Assembly (NCBI RefSeq): GCF_018449695.1
Contig: NZ_JAAVUY010000008.1
Coordinates: 280,272-344,271 of the forward strand
DNA length: 64,000 nucleotides
From: Bradyrhizobium sp. dw_411
GTDB lineage: Bacteria; Pseudomonadota; Alphaproteobacteria; Rhizobiales; Xanthobacteraceae
Reading direction: 5' to 3'
Below the pieces are notes generated by a model. That model saw only the letters and a list, made by a program, of their open reading frames with translations. It was not told the DNA's origin and ran no database searches. The position numbers were made by a program, and so were the translations under genes. Below are positions 17,548-28,439 of this stretch, piece by piece. Position 1 is the stretch's first letter, and each line of letters starts with the position of its first letter.

Positions 17548-17905
17548 GCCGGTTCGCCGGCTACGGAAATAAATTGCCGTCGCAATAAACCATTCGGACC
17601 CGGGGGCAGCACCCGGCGCCTCCACCCAAGCCCGCCGCCTCAAAACGCGGGCTTTGGCGGGGGCGAAACAGGATCGACGAGGGCGTAAAGGACGTGTTTT
17701 TTCCCGGTATGGTTCCGCCGTTATCGGGCTATGCAATAGTTGCAAACGACAACTATGCTCCGGTTGCTCAGGCCGCTTAAGCGGTTTGAAAAACCAAGTC
17801 TGAAGTCCTGGTGGGTTAAGCTCCGCTAGGCGGGGTCCGGAGGCACCTGGCAACAGAAGCCTCCACTTCAATCTGCTGGTATATCCACCGCCGCCGACGG
17901 CAACG
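17548..17905 (+). ncRNA. ssrA: Transfer-messenger RNA, circularly permuted two-piece form
   Basis: Rescues stalled ribosomes and adds a degradation tag. The acceptor piece comes first and ends with ACCCGGGGGCAGCACCCGG (T-arm-like) and CGCCTCC-A-CC near 17617-17626. A 30-nt excised loop follows, containing the hairpin AAGCCCGC/GCGGGCTT. The coding piece then begins GGGGGCGAAACAGGATCGAC at 17659. The acceptor stem pairs GGGGGCG (17659-17665) with CGCCTCC (17617-17623), which proves the permutation. The tag frame lies at 17742-17780. This arrangement is characteristic of alphaproteobacteria. The outer 5' and 3' ends are approximate. The next gene, sspB, encodes the adaptor for tagged proteins. 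Confidence 0.95.
17742..17780 (+). CDS. tmRNA proteolysis tag reading frame
   Basis: Resume codon GCA at 17742, then AAC GAC AAC TAT GCT CCG GTT GCT CAG GCC GCT and TAA at 17778-17780. This encodes ANDNYAPVAQAA, the tag sequence typical of Bradyrhizobium-type tmRNA. With the alanine carried by tmRNA itself the appended peptide is A-ANDNYAPVAQAA, ending in the Ala-Ala degron read by ClpX. Confidence 0.95.
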   Translation, partial: ANDNYAPVAQAA

Positions 17906-18002
17906 CCTGCTGACCTCAGGGCGCTGCCGGGGTAGCATGCGGCTTGGGCGAGTCGGGTTACCGCATCCTCGCCGGCCAAATCTGAACGCGACAGGACCAA
18001 TC

Positions 18003-18524
18003 ATGGCGACCGATCACATCCGATATGACGTCCTGGCGCGCGATGCATTGCGCAGCGTGTTGCGCCGTGTGCTGGCCGACGCCGCCGAGCACGGCCTGCC
18101 CGGCGAGCATCATTTCTTCATCACCTTCCTGTCGACCGCCGAGGGCGTGAAGCTGTCGCCGCGGCTGCTGGCGCAATACCCGGAAGAGATGACGGTCATT
18201 CTCCAGCACCAGTTCTGGGACCTGGTCGTGACCGACGATCGCTTTGAAGTCGGGCTGTCGTTCGGCGGCATTCCCGAGCGCCTGGTGGTGCCCTTCAACT
18301 CGATCAAGAGCTTCTTCGACCCGTCGGTGCAGTTCGGCCTGCAATTCGAGCCGGCCGATGCGGCAGAGGCTGCGGCTGCGACCAACCTTCCGGCGGTGCC
18401 TGCCGCGACGTCTTCGGCGCTGGCGGTTCCTCCTGTGGCTGTTGCCGAGACAACCGACGACGAGCCAGCCAAACCAAGCGAGGGCGCCGAAGTCGTGCGG
18501 CTGGATCGCTTTCGCAAGAAATAA
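18003..18524 (+). CDS. sspB: SspB family ClpXP adaptor (alphaproteobacterial type)
   Basis: Adaptor that binds tmRNA-tagged proteins and tethers them to ClpX for degradation by ClpXP. The 173-residue product starts at ATG 18003 (MATDHIRYDVLARDALR). The folded substrate-binding domain spans residues about 1-115 and includes GLPGEHHFFITFLSTAEGVKLS and YPEEMTVILQHQFWDLVV. A disordered Ala/Pro-rich linker follows, then the conserved C-terminal ClpX-binding tail VVRLDRFRKK. It lies about 100 bp downstream of ssrA on the same strand, pairing the tag source and the tag reader. fumC follows. Confidence 0.92.
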   Translation: MATDHIRYDVLARDALRSVLRRVLADAAEHGLPGEHHFFITFLSTAEGVKLSPRLLAQYPEEMTVILQHQFWDLVVTDDRFEVGLSFGGIPERLVVPFNSIKSFFDPSVQFGLQFEPADAAEAAAATNLPAVPAATSSALAVPPVAVAETTDDEPAKPSEGAEVVRLDRFRKK

Positions 18525-18605
18525 TCCGCGCGCCAACTGCAAAGCTGCCTGTAGAATGGATGTCCTGCCGCGAAACCGATCGCGGCGCGTAACGGACATT
18601 CATCC

Positions 18606-20039
18606 ATGGCTCGATCGACCACCGCCTCCTCCACTCGTTCCAATCCCTCCAGTGCCACGCGCTCGGAAACCGACAGCTTCGGTCCGATCGAGGTTCCGGC
18701 CGATCGCTATTGGGGCGCGCAGACCGAACGCTCCCGGCAGAATTTCCGCATCGGCCAGGACCGGATGCCGATCGCCATCATTCATGCCCTCGGCATCGTC
18801 AAGCTCGCCGCGGCGCAAACCAACCGCGAACTCGGACTGCTCGATCAACGCCGCGCCCGCGCCATCATCCGCGCCGCGCAGGAAGTGATCGACGGCAAGC
18901 TCGACGATCATTTTCCGCTGGTGGTGTGGCAGACCGGCTCCGGCACGCAGACCAACATGAACCTCAACGAGGTGATCGCCAATCGCGCCAATGAACTATT
19001 GGGCGGCAAGCTCGGCGCAAAGTCTCCGATTCATCCCAACGACCACGTCAATATGAGCCAGTCGTCGAACGACTCGTTCCCGACCGCGATGCACATCGCC
19101 GCCGCGACGCGCATCACGACCGACCTCATCCCCGCCCTCGAGATCCTGCACCGCGCACTGCGGAAAAAAGAAAAAGCCTTCGCCCGTATTGTGAAGATCG
19201 GCCGCACCCATACCCAGGATGCGACGCCGCTGACGCTCGGCCAGGAATTTTCCGGCTATGCCGCGCAGGTCGAAAACGGGCTCGCGCGGTTGCGCATCGC
19301 AGTCAGGGAACTCTATCCGCTCGCGCAAGGCGGCACCGCTGTCGGCACCGGCCTCAATTCAAAGCCCGGCTTCGCGCGCGCCTTTGCCAAACACGCAGCC
19401 AAGATCACCAAACTTCCTTTCACCAGCGCCGCCAACAAATTCGAAGCGCTGGCTTCCAACGACGCCTATGTGTTCGCCCATGGCGCTGTTAATTCGATGG
19501 CGACCGGCCTGTTCAAGATCGCCAACGACATCCGCCTGTTGGGATCGGGGCCGCGCTCTGGCCTTGGCGAATTGATCCTGCCGGAAAATGAACCGGGTTC
19601 CTCGATCATGCCGGGCAAGGTCAATCCGACTCAGTGCGAGGCGATGACCATGGTGTGCTGCCAGATATTCGGTCATCATGCGTCGATCACCGTCGCCGGC
19701 AGCCAAGGCCATTTCGAGTTGAACGTCTATAAACCGGTATTGGCATATGGCATGATGCATTCCATACAATTGATGGCCGACGTCGTCAGGTCGTTCACCG
19801 AGCATTGCGTCGACGGCATACGCGCCGACGAAAAACGCATCCGGGAACTGATGGAGCGTTCGCTGATGCTGGTGACTGCGCTCGCTCCAAGAATCGGCTA
19901 CGATAATGCCGCGAAGGTTGCCAAAACGGCCCATGCGCATGGCACGACGTTGAAAGAAGAGGCCGTGAAGCTCGGTTTCGTTTCTGCCGATGAATTCGAT
20001 CGGCTGGTCAAGCCGGACAAAATGACGCGGCCCGGGTGA
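18606..20039 (+). CDS. fumC: Class II fumarate hydratase
   Basis: Iron-independent TCA-cycle enzyme that interconverts fumarate and malate. The 477-residue protein has SDSFGPIEVPADRYWGAQT-type N-terminal sequence after a short Ser/Thr-rich extension, WQTGSGTQTNMNLNEVIANRA, the active-site loop SSNDSFPTAMH, KIGRTHTQDATPLTLGQEF, and the superfamily signature GSSIMPGKVNPTQ near residue 332. The N-terminal 20-residue extension (MARSTTASSTRSNPSSATRS) is longer than in E. coli FumC. It is followed by a good intrinsic terminator. Confidence 0.97.
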   Translation: MARSTTASSTRSNPSSATRSETDSFGPIEVPADRYWGAQTERSRQNFRIGQDRMPIAIIHALGIVKLAAAQTNRELGLLDQRRARAIIRAAQEVIDGKLDDHFPLVVWQTGSGTQTNMNLNEVIANRANELLGGKLGAKSPIHPNDHVNMSQSSNDSFPTAMHIAAATRITTDLIPALEILHRALRKKEKAFARIVKIGRTHTQDATPLTLGQEFSGYAAQVENGLARLRIAVRELYPLAQGGTAVGTGLNSKPGFARAFAKHAAKITKLPFTSAANKFEALASNDAYVFAHGAVNSMATGLFKIANDIRLLGSGPRSGLGELILPENEPGSSIMPGKVNPTQCEAMTMVCCQIFGHHASITVAGSQGHFELNVYKPVLAYGMMHSIQLMADVVRSFTEHCVDGIRADEKRIRELMERSLMLVTALAPRIGYDNAAKVAKTAHAHGTTLKEEAVKLGFVSADEFDRLVKPDKMTRPG

Positions 20040-20054
20040 CCCGCACGCAGCAAA

Positions 20055-20083
20055 CCCGTTGAATTACGGGCTCTAAATTTTTT
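20055..20083 (+). terminator. Intrinsic terminator after fumC
   Basis: The stem CCCGT (20055-20059) and ACGGG (20066-20070) with a TGAATT-type loop is followed by CTCTAAATTTTTT. It lies 16 bases past the fumC stop. The short stem but good T-run makes it a plausible terminator. Confidence 0.65.
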
Positions 20084-20422
20084 GTTAGGGAGCATATCCC
20101 CGTAAAGAACTGACGAGACCGGCTATCGCACTTGCGCTGTCGCGTGGTACGGCTCAAAATATTTTGGTTTTCGCAGAGCGAAACGCATTTATTGGTGTTA
20201 TCAGTGGTCTTAATGGGGATTTTCTTAAATGACGATCGAAATGCCTAACGCGCGTCCCGGCAGACGGGATGCGGGTTTTGGGAATAGCATGCGCGCGAAA
20301 TTTATTGTTCACAGTACTTTCATATCGCTGACCGCATTTTTTCAGATGAACGGAACGCCTTCCGATTATCGTAGCTTTCATCAATCCTTTGCGCGTCGGC
20401 TGGTTGGATGATGGAGGCTGGC
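20084..20422. other. AT-richer intergenic region
   Basis: No supported gene. The stretch is AT-richer than its surroundings (for example 20155-20230 and 20280-20350) and probably carries the promoter of the small-gene pair that follows. A 60-codon frame at 20229 lacks a ribosome binding site and any recognisable features, so it is not called. Confidence 0.5.
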
Positions 20423-20626
20423 ATGGGGGATGTCGTCAATCTGAAACGTTTCAAGAAGCGCACTGAGCGACAGCAGTCGGAGCAGCAGGCCGAGACCAAT
20501 CGCGCGCGGTTTGGCCGAACCAAATCCGAACGCGTTCTGGACGAGCAGCGTGCCACGCGCGCCAGCGATCTCCTGGATCAGCATCGCATCCTGGATCAGC
20601 ATCGCGACGGCGAGGACGCGTCATGA
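20423..20626 (+). CDS. DUF4169 family protein
   Basis: A 67-residue basic, helical protein, MGDVVNLKRFKKRTERQ then EQQAETNRARFGRTKSER, matching the short DUF4169 family of alphaproteobacteria. The start at ATG 20423 has GGAGG five bases upstream. It overlaps the next gene by ATGA. The 3' part carries an 18-bp tandem duplication (20573-20590 and 20591-20608) that repeats LDQHRI as LDQHRD. Function unknown. The pairing with an RHH protein downstream of fumC suggests a conserved two-gene module. Confidence 0.85.
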   Translation: MGDVVNLKRFKKRTERQQSEQQAETNRARFGRTKSERVLDEQRATRASDLLDQHRILDQHRDGEDAS

Positions 20627-20874
20627 AATCGCCAGTCGTCAAACGATCGATCGTGGTCGCCGGTCACAAGACCAGCGTCAGCCTCGAAGAGGCATTCTGG
20701 AACGGCATGAAGGAAATTTCCGGACTGCGGAACATGACACTGTCCGAACTGGTCGGCGAGATCGACAGCAATCGCCAGCAAGGCAATTTGTCGTCGGCGA
20801 TCAGACTCTTCGTGCTGGATTATTTTCGCTCGCGTGCGATGGCCGCCACGCCGGAAGTCAAGCCGCAGGTATAA
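20623..20874 (+). CDS. Ribbon-helix-helix domain protein
   Basis: An 83-residue protein with the RHH pattern: the beta strand KRSIVVAGHKTSVSLEEAFW, then helices WNGMKEISGLRNMTLSELVGEID and LSSAIRLFVLDYFRSR. It fits the RHH_4 (COG4321) family of predicted DNA-binding proteins. Its ATG overlaps the DUF4169 stop by four bases, so the two are coupled. It may autoregulate the pair or regulate elsewhere; no operator was identified. Confidence 0.85.
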   Translation: MKSPVVKRSIVVAGHKTSVSLEEAFWNGMKEISGLRNMTLSELVGEIDSNRQQGNLSSAIRLFVLDYFRSRAMAATPEVKPQV

Positions 20875-21052
20875 CGCCGCTGTTGCACAGTACCCTTGCA
20901 GGGTGGGCAAAAGCGCGCTTGCGCCGTGCCCACCGAATGCAACGAATGCCGAAAATGGCGGGCACGCGGAGCCCGTCATCGGGCGCACATTCACGCACCC
21001 CGTTGGCTTTGCCCAGCCTATGCATCCGATTGAATTTTCAAACAGCCAATTC

Positions 21053-21087
21053 CGTCATTGCGAGCGTAGCGAAGCAATCCATTTCGC
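21053..21087. repeat. Interspersed repeat (CGTCATTGCGAGCG... family)
   Basis: Contains GTCATTGCGAGCGTAGCG followed by AAGCAATCCAT, a short imperfect palindrome found dispersed in many proteobacterial genomes. It lies in the 300-bp gap between the RHH gene and the CDF exporter, a gap in which I see no gene. Confidence 0.55.
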
Positions 21088-21175
21088 CGCGGCGCCGTAA
21101 TAGTATTCGCTATCACCCGGCTGTAAGTTCGGCTCGTGCGAAACAAAGTCCGATCGCAAAAGCCGGCCAGTCGCC

Positions 21176-22105
21176 ATGCAACATCATCACCACGACCATT
21201 CCCATGCCGACGGCAATGTCGGTCACTCCCACGCGCCCGACAGCTTCGGCCTGGCGTTTGCTATCGGGGTCGTGCTCAACACCGCTATTGTTGCCGCAGA
21301 ACTGGTGTTCGGTTACGCCGCCAACTCGCTGGCGCTGATCGCGGACGCCGCCCACAACTTCTCCGACGTGATCAGCCTGTTGCTGGCGTGGGGCGCGGCG
21401 TGGCTCGCCCTCAAACAACCCACGCGGCAACACACCTATGGTTATCGTCGTGCTTCGATATTGGCGGCCTTGACCAATGCCGGTCTGTTATTGATTGCCG
21501 TGGGCGGCATAGCCGCCGAAGCCATCGGACGATTTAAGGACCCTTCGCCCGTCGCCAGTCAGACCGTCATCTACGTTGCGATTCTGGGCATCGTCGTGAA
21601 CGGCGCGACGGCATTGCTGTTCATGCGAGGCCGTCATGGCGACCTGAATGTTCGCGGCGCTTATTTGCACATGGTGGCGGATGCCGGAGTTTCGCTTGGC
21701 GTGGTCATTGCGGCGCTGCTTATCAGGTGGACGGGCTGGCTGTGGATCGATCCTGCGGTCAGCCTGGGCATTGCCGCGGTCGTGCTCGCGAGCGGATGGC
21801 AATTGGCCAAAGACAGCGTGAACCTCGCAATGGATGGCGTACCGAAGAACATCGATCTGGCTGTGGTCGAAAGCTATCTTCGCGGACGCGAAGGCGTGAT
21901 CGAAGTTCACGACTTGCACATCTGGGCCATGAGCACGAACGAGACGGCGTTAACAGCGCATCTGGTTCGGCCGGGCGGTGTTGACGATGCCTTTCTAGGT
22001 AAAGTATGCGATGAACTTTCGCACCAATTCAATATCGCACACGCCACGCTGCAGATCGAAACGGGTAACGGCGTGTGCAGGCTGGCGCCCGCCGAGGTGG
22101 TCTAG
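21176..22105 (+). CDS. Cation diffusion facilitator (ZitB/CzcD-like metal exporter)
   Basis: Inner-membrane metal/proton antiporter expected to export Zn, Co or Cd. The 309-residue protein begins with a His-rich segment (MQHHHHDHSHADGNVGHSH) and six membrane helices. The transport-site residues appear in SLALIADAAHNFSD (helix 2, H and D) and YLHMVADAGVSLG (helix 5, H and D), the HDxxxD arrangement of zinc-type CDFs. The C-terminal cytosolic domain includes EVHDLHIWAMSTNETALTAHLV. Metal specificity is an inference. No regulator lies next to it; a small unknown gene and a B12 riboswitch follow. Confidence 0.92.
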   Translation: MQHHHHDHSHADGNVGHSHAPDSFGLAFAIGVVLNTAIVAAELVFGYAANSLALIADAAHNFSDVISLLLAWGAAWLALKQPTRQHTYGYRRASILAALTNAGLLLIAVGGIAAEAIGRFKDPSPVASQTVIYVAILGIVVNGATALLFMRGRHGDLNVRGAYLHMVADAGVSLGVVIAALLIRWTGWLWIDPAVSLGIAAVVLASGWQLAKDSVNLAMDGVPKNIDLAVVESYLRGREGVIEVHDLHIWAMSTNETALTAHLVRPGGVDDAFLGKVCDELSHQFNIAHATLQIETGNGVCRLAPAEVV

Positions 22106-22196
22106 CCATCAGGCATCCGCTCAACCGGCAATCCACTTCGTTGATAGTTGCGGCAAGAATATCCAAAGGGATTGAATGCCGCCTCTGGAGAAATGC

Positions 22197-22634
22197 ATGC
22201 GCTTCTGGATTGAATGTACGAGGTTTGAGACGGGGCTGCCGTATCACGTCAATATATCGATGGTCGGGAGCATGTGGCGTGACGGCGACCGCACGATCCT
22301 TGCCTTCGTCGGAAGCGATGCCCAGAGAGTCGAGGTGCGGGAGACGCCCGAACAGATTCTGAGCATGCATCTCGGTCCCACCGCAACGTCATGGAATCGA
22401 CAAGCAACCGCGACCGGACAGTCAACTGAGTGGCTTCAACAGTTTTCGTTAAAGACGCGCAATAGTGGCATTGACAGCCGTTCGCGAATAACACCACATG
22501 TGGATGTCACGGTTCCATCAGATCGCAAGATTTGGTGGCTAAGAGGGAAGCCGGTGGATCGCGCATCTGCGCGAGATTCCGGCGCTGCCCCCGCAACTGT
22601 AAGCAGCGAGTTTCATCCGATTTTACGTCACTGA
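22197..22634 (+). CDS. Hypothetical small protein, C-terminal part doubtful
   Basis: The frame begins at ATG 22197 with GGAG six bases upstream and reads MRFWIECTRFETGLPYHVNI, then a beta-rich stretch ending ETPEQILSMH. The first 55 or so residues look like a compact small protein with a strand-rich core. After that the composition changes and the frame runs into the cobalamin riboswitch, so the 145-residue length is probably an over-read or the 3' end is degraded. No family recognised with confidence. Confidence 0.4.
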   Translation: MRFWIECTRFETGLPYHVNISMVGSMWRDGDRTILAFVGSDAQRVEVRETPEQILSMHLGPTATSWNRQATATGQSTEWLQQFSLKTRNSGIDSRSRITPHVDVTVPSDRKIWWLRGKPVDRASARDSGAAPATVSSEFHPILRH

Positions 22635-22705
22635 TGCGCATCAGCGCATTGGGAAGACCGGATGCAGCGACGACCTGCGAGCCAGGAGACCTGCCGCGAC
22701 ACCAG
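22503..22705 (+). promoter_or_regulatory. Cobalamin riboswitch
   Basis: Contains the conserved cobalamin-aptamer elements in order: AGAGGGAAGCCGGTG, GCTGCCCCCGCAACTGTAAGC, CACTGATGC with a facing GCATTGGGAAGACCGG, and the B12-box CGAGCCAGGAGACCTGCC. It sits 135 bases ahead of nrdA, so adenosylcobalamin should repress the class I ribonucleotide reductase. The expression platform lies between the B12 box and the nrdA start. End points are approximate to about 10 bases. Confidence 0.93.
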
Positions 22706-22839
22706 AAACGTCCACGGGCGGGGTGTCCCGGTGGTCGCTTGCACAGTCATGCCGGCGTTTGCCGTCGGCGTGCCCTGCGGCGCCCCCAAACGACAACCAG
22801 CCCCAAACTGCAACAACGCATCACCACGGGGATCTGCCG

Positions 22840-25755
<2,916 letters not shown>

Positions 25756-25783
25756 GCAGCACGAACCCTTGAGGAGAAACCAC

Positions 25784-26911
25784 ATGCTTGACTGGTCCGA
25801 GACAACAGCGGCCACGCCGCTGCCCACGCCCCTCGCCTTGAAGTCGCAGCCCGCCATCGATCAGACCGGGCTCGGCGTAATCGATCGCGCCGGCGGCCGG
25901 GTTTCAGTCGATCATAAGCGCATGATCAACTGCCGCGCCGACGTCAATCAGCTATTGCCGCTGAAATACCGATGGGCATGGGAGAAATATCTCGCCGGCT
26001 GTAACAATCACTGGATGCCGACCGAAGTCTCGATGCAGGCCGACATCGCACTGTGGAAATCGCGCGACGGCCTCACCGAAGACGAGCGCCGCGCGATCAA
26101 GCGCAACCTCGGATTTTTCGCGGCGTCCGAGAGCCTCGTCGCCAACAACATCGTGCTGGCGATCTATCGCCACCTCACCAACCCGGAATGCCGCCAATAT
26201 CTGCTGCGGCAGTCCTTTGAGGAGGCGGTGCATACGCACACCTTCCAATACATCGTCGAAAGCCTCGGCCTCGATGAGGGCGAGCTGTTCAACATGTATC
26301 GCGAGGTGCCCTCGATCACCGACAAGGCGGCATGGGCACTCCAGCATACCCAGCATCTCGAGGATCCCGATTTCAGGACCGGGACGCCGGAAGCCGATCA
26401 GGCATTCCTGCGCGACCTCGTCGCCTTCTATGTCATCTTCGAAGGCATGTGGTTCTACACGGGGTTCGCACAAATCCTGTCGCTGGGCCGCCGCAACAAG
26501 ATGGTCGGGATCGCCGAGCAGTATCAATACATCCTGCGCGACGAATCGATCCATCTGAACTTCGGCATCGACGTGATCAACCAGATCAAGATCGAGAACC
26601 CGCATCTGTGGACCAAGGCATTCCAGGAGGAGATTCGCGCCATGATCCGCATCGCCGCCGAACTCGAAGCCGCCTATGGCCGCGATACCATGCCGCGCGG
26701 CTTCCTCGGGCTCAATGCGGCCTTGTGCGAAACCTACATGCACTTCATCGCCAACCGCCGCTGCGCCCAGCTCGGGTTATCGCGGGTGTTCGACGAGACG
26801 GAAAATCCGTTCCCGTGGATGTCGGAGGCGATGGACCTGAAGAAGGAGAAAAACTTCTTCGAGACCAGGGTCATCGAATACCAGAACGGCGGCGCGCTCG
26901 ACTGGGGGTAG
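25784..26911 (+). CDS. nrdB: Ribonucleoside-diphosphate reductase, class I beta subunit (class Ic-like)
   Basis: Radical-generating subunit, 375 residues, start ATG 25784 with GAGGAG upstream, 28 bases after nrdA. Metal ligands by alignment to the ferritin-like fold: Glu116 (FFAASESLV), Glu147 and His150 (FEEAVHTHTF), Glu220 (VIFEGMWFY), Glu254 and His257 (RDESIHLNFG). The radical tyrosine position seven residues after Glu147 is Phe154, with Tyr156 two on, and the first ligand is Glu rather than Asp. These are the features of class Ic R2, known from Chlamydia trachomatis, which uses a Mn/Fe cofactor in place of a tyrosyl radical. The metal content here is inferred. Confidence 0.95.
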   Translation: MLDWSETTAATPLPTPLALKSQPAIDQTGLGVIDRAGGRVSVDHKRMINCRADVNQLLPLKYRWAWEKYLAGCNNHWMPTEVSMQADIALWKSRDGLTEDERRAIKRNLGFFAASESLVANNIVLAIYRHLTNPECRQYLLRQSFEEAVHTHTFQYIVESLGLDEGELFNMYREVPSITDKAAWALQHTQHLEDPDFRTGTPEADQAFLRDLVAFYVIFEGMWFYTGFAQILSLGRRNKMVGIAEQYQYILRDESIHLNFGIDVINQIKIENPHLWTKAFQEEIRAMIRIAAELEAAYGRDTMPRGFLGLNAALCETYMHFIANRRCAQLGLSRVFDETENPFPWMSEAMDLKKEKNFFETRVIEYQNGGALDWG

Positions 26912-26950
26912 GCTCGAGCCGCTGCCTTGCCTGCCCTACGCATCTATCAA

Positions 26951-26978
26951 TGTCGTCCCGGCGAACGCCGGGACGACA
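26951..26978. repeat. Perfect 28-bp palindrome after nrdB
   Basis: TGTCGTCCCGGCG and its exact inverted copy around a 2-base centre. Same core as at 8704-8723. It lies 40 bases past the nrdB stop and would form a very stable hairpin in the nrdAB mRNA, acting as a 3'-end stabiliser or a terminator without a T-run. Confidence 0.75.
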
Positions 26979-27254
26979 TTGTGGGAACATACACCCACAT
27001 TCCGCGCCCGACATCGCGGCAATTCCGAAACGGGATAGCCGCATGCGGAAAAATGATGAGCCTTTTTCGATTCCCTGATCTAACATCCTCTGCGGGAGCG
27101 TGCTCCAACCGCTACCGGCTGCTTTTCTTTTCTGAACGCCGCGACTAAACTATTCTACCGCCCGGGTCGTTTAGCGAACTGTCTATGCTGAATTTCGGGG
27201 CGGCTCGATCTGACTGATCCCTATAACCAAAAACAACGGCTGGTCAGCGTGCAC
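26979..27254. other. Intergenic region before the five-gene cassette
   Basis: No gene, RNA or clear repeat seen. It should contain the promoter of the cassette that starts at 27255, but no hexamer pair stands out. Confidence 0.4.
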
Positions 27255-28028
27255 ATGGTCAGGAAACGATTCACGGCAGTTTTGCGTCTTGTAGCGCTCG
27301 CCGGAGCCTTCACGGCTTCAGGAGCCTTCGCGGCGCCGCCCGATTTCAGCGGCGTATGGGTTCCGGACATCAAGGATCAGAAGCGTCAGGAGGTGCAGAT
27401 CACGCCGCCCTGGAAGCCTGAGGTTCTCAAGCAAATCCAGCATATGGTGGCCGAGGAAAAGGCCGGGCGGCCTTTTCTCGTACTCAGCCATTGCATGCCG
27501 CACGGCATGCCGAGCTGGATGCTGATCCCGCACAATGCGATGGAAATTCTGGTGACCCCCGGCCGCATCACCATGCTGGGCGAAGGCGATGGCAACCGGC
27601 TGCGGCGAATCTATACCGATGGCCGCCCGCATCCCGAAGACCCCGATCTGTCGTTTCACGGCCACTCGATCGGTCATTGGGAAGGCGATACGCTGGTCGT
27701 CGATACCGTAGGTATCGCGCCGCAGGCCTATATCGCGATCAGCGAGGCGGCTGGCATCCCGAACAATGGCGACATGCATATCGTCGAGCGGCTGTATCTG
27801 GCGAAGCCGAATGTTCTCAACGACGATCTTGAAATAACGGCGCCGAACGTCCTGACCACGACCTGGAAAACGACGCGAATTTTCCGGAGTTATCCCGAGC
27901 GTCATTACGAGATTATCGAAGGGGAATGCGCCCAGGAAGATCTGCACGCCGGAAAGGATGCGTTCGGCAACGATATCTATATTCCGGCCCCGCAAGGCCC
28001 TTACGGTTCGGTCCACGTCGCGAAATAA
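27255..28028 (+). CDS. Secreted protein of unknown function with Cys/Met/His motif
   Basis: A 257-residue precursor with a signal peptide (VLRLVALAGAFTASGAFAAP). The mature part begins PDFSGVWVPD, has a motif LSHCMPHGMPSWM near residue 80, then GNRLRRIYTDGRPHPEDPDL and FHGHSIGHWEGDTLVVDTVG. I recognise this as a recurring uncharacterised periplasmic family but cannot assign a reaction. The clustered Cys, Met and His residues could bind copper or haem (inference). It is the first gene of a five-gene plus-strand set with DUF6152, two DUF6644-like membrane proteins and a c-type cytochrome. Start ATG 27255; GTG 27249 is an alternative. Confidence 0.65.
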   Translation: MVRKRFTAVLRLVALAGAFTASGAFAAPPDFSGVWVPDIKDQKRQEVQITPPWKPEVLKQIQHMVAEEKAGRPFLVLSHCMPHGMPSWMLIPHNAMEILVTPGRITMLGEGDGNRLRRIYTDGRPHPEDPDLSFHGHSIGHWEGDTLVVDTVGIAPQAYIAISEAAGIPNNGDMHIVERLYLAKPNVLNDDLEITAPNVLTTTWKTTRIFRSYPERHYEIIEGECAQEDLHAGKDAFGNDIYIPAPQGPYGSVHVAK

Positions 28029-28039
28029 GGACAATCTAA

Positions 28040-28435
28040 ATGTCGCCGAGAATTATCGTACTTGCTGCAAGCCTGATCCTGAGTTTTGGCGGTATCGCCA
28101 TGGCGCATCATTCCAACGCCGCCTACGACCTCGATAATCCCAAGACCATGGAAGGCACGGTCAAGGTCGTCAACTGGACCAACCCTCACATCACCTTTGT
28201 CATCGAAGCCGACGGCAAGCCTGGCGAGCCGTCTGCTTCGGGGGTGTTCGAAGTGTCGAGTCCCGGCGTTCTCACGCGCTCAGGCTGGACCAAGCGCTCG
28301 CTACAGCCCGGAGATCATGCGGTATTTCGCTATGCGCCGCTTCGGGACGGCAATCCCGGCGGATTCCTGCTCAAGGTCACGCTGCCGAGCGGCCAAGAGC
28401 TGAGCTACAGCCTGACGCCGCCTGCCGATCAATGA
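28040..28435 (+). CDS. DUF6152-like secreted protein
   Basis: A 131-residue precursor with a signal peptide ending GGIAMA, then AHHSNAAYDLDNPKTMEGTV. The pattern of an N-terminal HHS at the mature end, xGTVKxxxWTNPHI and a beta-rich remainder matches DUF6152. Function unknown. The mature N-terminal AHHS could form a metal-binding amino-terminal site. Lies 11 bases after the preceding gene. Confidence 0.75.
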   Translation: MSPRIIVLAASLILSFGGIAMAHHSNAAYDLDNPKTMEGTVKVVNWTNPHITFVIEADGKPGEPSASGVFEVSSPGVLTRSGWTKRSLQPGDHAVFRYAPLRDGNPGGFLLKVTLPSGQELSYSLTPPADQ

Positions 28436-28439
28436 TGTC

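Noticed and set aside
17497..18000. A long open frame on the minus strand across the ssrA gene
   Set aside because: It is antisense to the tmRNA and the start of sspB. The conserved RNA pairing and tag codons explain the sequence; the peptide resembles nothing.
20229..20411. A 60-codon frame in the fumC downstream gap
   Set aside because: No ribosome binding site, no recognisable features, overlaps the leader of the DUF4169 gene.
22503..22705. Idea that the B12 riboswitch serves a B12-dependent (class II) reductase
   Set aside because: The downstream enzyme has class I residues and C-terminal cysteines, with nrdB following, so it is the B12-independent form.
22723..22839. A longer N-terminal extension of NrdA
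   Set aside because: The extra residues come from the region between the riboswitch and the true start; ATG 22840 has GGGGA in front and the expected N-terminus.
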